Part shown: in pieces, positions 4,433-5,879 of the stretch
Position numbering within the stretch: position 1 is the first letter of the stretch
How the letters are laid out: the number at the start of each line of letters is the position of its first letter
DNA from: an uncultured Mailhella sp.
GTDB taxonomy: Bacteria; Desulfobacterota; Desulfovibrionia; Desulfovibrionales; Desulfovibrionaceae
DNA length: 5,879 bases
Reading direction: 5' to 3'
Assembly (NCBI GenBank): GCA_944324625.1
Contig: CALUWZ010000112.1
Coordinates: 1 to 5,879, forward strand
Position numbers and translations under genes: made by a program
Notes under the pieces: model-generated
What the model was told of the DNA's origin: nothing
The model's input: the letters and a program-made list of their open reading frames with translations, nothing else
The model's database searches: none

Positions 4433-5407
4433 TTGCTCGTTTCATCTTGTGTTTTGTGGGCAGGAAATGCCAACGCCATGACTTTGCGCATCGGTGCAGG
4501 CGACCCCGAAGATTCCGAAATGGGCGTTGTGGGCAATACCTTTAAAAAATTTATTGAAGAAAAAACCAACGGAAAAGTAAAAGTTGAACTTTTCTTCAAT
4601 GCTTCCTTGGGTGACGAAACCGAATGTCTGCGCAACGTGCAGAAAGGCACTTTGCCCGCCACCATTGCAGGTATTGCCAATATTGTTCCTTTCCAAAGCA
4701 AGCTGGGTATTTTGACCTTGCCGTATCTCTTCTCCAACCTTGACGAAGTTGTTGCCGGCACAAACGGAGAACCTGCAGAAATTTTGAACAAATATGCCAT
4801 TGAAGCAGGCTTCCGCGTTTTGACTTGGACATATACCGACTTCCGTTATATTTCCAACTCCAAACATCCGATTGAAACCATTGACGATATGAAAGACCTG
4901 AAATTCCGTGTTCCGCAAAGCGCCGTTCTTATTGCAGCATACAAAGCATTCGGCGGCAGCCCGACCCCCATTTCATGGGCTGAAACCTTCACTGCTTTGC
5001 AGCAGGGCGTTGTTGACGGTCAATGCTACGGCTACATCGGTTTCCGTGCCAACAAGTTCATTGAAGCCAACCAAAAATATATTTCCGAAGTACACTACAC
5101 CTATCAGCTTCAGCCTCTCGTAATGAGCGAACGCGTATTCAGAAAAATGGACCCCGAACTGCAGGCCCTTGTTATTGAAGGCGGCAAGGTTGCCCAGCAG
5201 GCCGTTCTTGAATACCAAATCAATCAAGCTAAGGCTGCTAAGGAATACCTCATTTCTCAAGGCGTAGTTGTTTCCGAACTTAAGGATGAGGAAAAATGGA
5301 AAAAGGCTGCTTTTGAAAAGGTATGGCCTGAAATGATGGAATTTGTCGGCGGCATTGATGCTGTTAACACATATCTTAAAGCTTGCGGAAAGCCTGAATT
5401 CAAATAA
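4433..5407 (+). CDS. dctP: TRAP transporter solute-binding protein, DctP family, signal peptide interrupted
   Basis: This is the intact part of a DctP-type periplasmic binding protein; its reading frame probably once began at 4406. The 324 codons shown use TTG 4433 as a nominal start. The mature part (about 309 residues from MTLRIGAGDPED) is normal for the family. Family marks, numbered from 4406, are the DMKDLKFRVP segment with Arg168, the arginine that binds a substrate carboxylate in this family, then FGGSPTPISWAETFTALQQG (Trp191, Glu193) and VVDGQCYGY (about 202-210). The usual GQENP-like motif is replaced by GQCYG, suggesting a distinct subfamily. Such proteins deliver organic acids or related anions to a DctQM membrane pair. 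No permease gene follows: a terminator stands 30 bases downstream, so it is an orphan. Without the n-region, export is doubtful and the gene may be inactive, unless translation restarts or the stop is a sequence error. Confidence 0.85.
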   Translation: MLVSSCVLWAGNANAMTLRIGAGDPEDSEMGVVGNTFKKFIEEKTNGKVKVELFFNASLGDETECLRNVQKGTLPATIAGIANIVPFQSKLGILTLPYLFSNLDEVVAGTNGEPAEILNKYAIEAGFRVLTWTYTDFRYISNSKHPIETIDDMKDLKFRVPQSAVLIAAYKAFGGSPTPISWAETFTALQQGVVDGQCYGYIGFRANKFIEANQKYISEVHYTYQLQPLVMSERVFRKMDPELQALVIEGGKVAQQAVLEYQINQAKAAKEYLISQGVVVSELKDEEKWKKAAFEKVWPEMMEFVGGIDAVNTYLKACGKPEFK

Positions 5408-5436
5408 CCGGCTCTCTCTATTGATAATATAATAAT

Positions 5437-5466
5437 AAACCGGCCCGCTGCAGGGTCGGTTTTTTT
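5437..5466 (+). terminator. Intrinsic terminator of the TRAP binding-protein gene
   Basis: AAACCGGCCC (5437-5446) pairs with GGGTCGGTTT (5453-5462), ten pairs with one G-U, around the loop GCTGCA, with T-run 5460-5466. It stands 30 bases after the stop codon, so the binding protein is not co-transcribed with any downstream permease genes. Confidence 0.88.
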
Positions 5467-5500
5467 ATTGCTTCAGCCTTCGGAGCCGGAACGTCGGTTT

Positions 5501-5554
5501 TCTGCCGAAAAGTGCGGACAGGGGAGGGGCTGCGGCAGATTTTTTCGGCTTTTT
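5501..5554 (+). terminator. Terminator-like region with two alternative hairpins
   Basis: TCTGCCG (5501-5507) can pair with CGGCAGA (5533-5539), followed by six T (5540-5545). Alternatively GCCGAAAA (5504-5511) can pair with TTTTCGGC (5542-5549), followed by five T (5550-5554). The left arms overlap, so only one forms. This may be a second, back-up terminator after dctP or the end of a small untranslated RNA. The 25-30 base loops make either fold weaker than the terminator at 5437. Confidence 0.35.
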
Positions 5555-5629
5555 AAATATCGCTGTTTCAGCTGTGTGCTTTTCGTGGCGGATGCTGTTT
5601 TTTTTCGTAAAGATTTGGCTGTGTTTATT

Positions 5630-5656
5630 GGCTGCGGAAATTTTTTTTCCGCAGCC
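5630..5656. repeat. Perfect 11-bp hairpin, GGCTGCGGAAA/TTTCCGCAGCC
   Basis: GGCTGCGGAAA (5630-5640) and TTTCCGCAGCC (5646-5656) are exact complements around a TTTTT loop. It is the most stable fold in this gap. No T-run follows on either strand, so it is not a standard intrinsic terminator. It could be a regulator site, a transcript-end stabiliser or one copy of a dispersed repeat. Confidence 0.5.
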
Positions 5657-5728
5657 TTACGGGTTTTACGCGTGAAAATGGCCTGTGACATGCTGAAAAG
5701 CAAAATATGATTCAATATTCGGAAAAAG

Positions 5729-5762
5729 AAAAAAACAGGCTTACAGGCTGAATGTGAGCCTG
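5729..5762 (-). terminator. Minus-strand intrinsic terminator for a gene beyond the right edge
   Basis: On the minus strand CAGGCTCACA (5762-5753) pairs with TGTAAGCCTG (5745-5736), ten pairs with one G-U, around a seven-base loop, and is followed by seven T (5735-5729) and more T-rich sequence. This orientation implies a leftward transcript from the right of the window, convergent with dctP. Confidence 0.65.
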
Positions 5763-5879
5763 ATTGTTCGGAAAATAATTTTGAACGGTATCCGCAAAAA
5801 CTCATCCTGAATCAGGCTGTGAGAGCTGGCAAAATAAAAAATTGCAGATTTTGAAATTGGGCAGAGGATGCGGAGTCTT

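Larger units (their letters stand above)
5467..5879. other. Right-end intergenic region, no convincing gene
   Basis: About 410 bases follow the TRAP terminator. Open frames of 80-110 codons occur on both strands but cross terminator-like hairpins, lack ribosome-binding sites and have compositions driven by A/T tracts. The region holds terminator-like hairpins on the plus strand (5501-5554), a perfect 11-bp hairpin (5630-5656) and a minus-strand terminator (5729-5762). Upstream of that terminator on the minus strand, one frame is open from the right edge for 45 codons to a TAA inside the stem, but it shows no family features. Confidence 0.55.

Noticed and set aside
5468..5710. 80-codon plus-strand open frame after dctP
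   Set aside because: It begins directly after a terminator without a ribosome-binding site or promoter and crosses two further terminator-like hairpins.
5473..5805. 110-codon minus-strand open frame at the right end
   Set aside because: It spans a clear minus-strand terminator and the 11-bp hairpin, and its Lys/Phe/Ser-rich sequence reflects local A/T runs.
5757..5879. Coding 3' end of a minus-strand gene entering from the right
   Set aside because: The longest minus-strand frame from the edge (45 codons, stopping in the terminator stem) has no recognisable features, so only the terminator is reported.
1..5879. Mobile elements, CRISPR arrays, tRNA or rRNA genes
   Set aside because: No transposase or integrase frames, regularly spaced repeats, or tRNA/rRNA-like sequences were seen.

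Overview
This window looks like a quaternary-amine or methylamine-type catabolic locus of an anaerobic Gram-negative bacterium. It holds two divergently oriented genes of the MttB (trimethylamine/betaine:corrinoid methyltransferase) superfamily, a BCCT-family transporter, and a periplasmic TRAP solute-binding protein of the DctP family. The Gram-negative inference rests on the binding protein: its leader ends in a signal-peptidase I type ANA site rather than a lipobox, which fits a periplasm. A Desulfovibrionaceae/Bilophila-like host is possible from the gene mix, but no rRNA or other taxonomic marker is present, so this is a guess. Coding regions have moderate GC, intergenic regions are strongly AT-rich, and intrinsic terminators are clear.

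Layout. Bases 1-251 (minus strand) are the first 83 codons of an MttB-family gene that runs off the left edge. A gene-free divergent region of about 700 bp follows (252-958), rich in inverted repeats, A/T tracts and candidate promoters. On the plus strand come a BCCT transporter (959-2521), a strong terminator-like hairpin in the 61-bp gap (2539-2567), a full-length MttB-family methyltransferase (2583-4010) and its terminator (4055-4093). A second AT-rich leader (4094-4405) precedes the TRAP binding-protein gene, which ends at 5407 and has its own terminator (5437-5466). The last 410 bp contain no convincing gene, but hold several hairpins and a minus-strand terminator that points to a convergent gene beyond the right edge.

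How the genes may work together (inference). The BCCT protein would import a quaternary ammonium or related compound. The MttB-family proteins would transfer its methyl group to a cobalt corrinoid protein, feeding one-carbon metabolism. Neither the corrinoid protein, its reactivase, nor a second methyltransferase is in the window. The complete MttB homologue has no in-frame amber codon, so it is a non-pyrrolysine member, as in the glycine betaine, proline betaine and carnitine demethylases.

Two oddities stand out. The TRAP binding-protein gene has a perfect ribosome-binding site and ATG, but an in-frame TAA as its fifth codon, inside an otherwise textbook signal peptide. The BCCT transporter keeps the two TM4 tryptophans of the substrate box but lacks the usual WW pair in the TM8 signature, suggesting a changed substrate.
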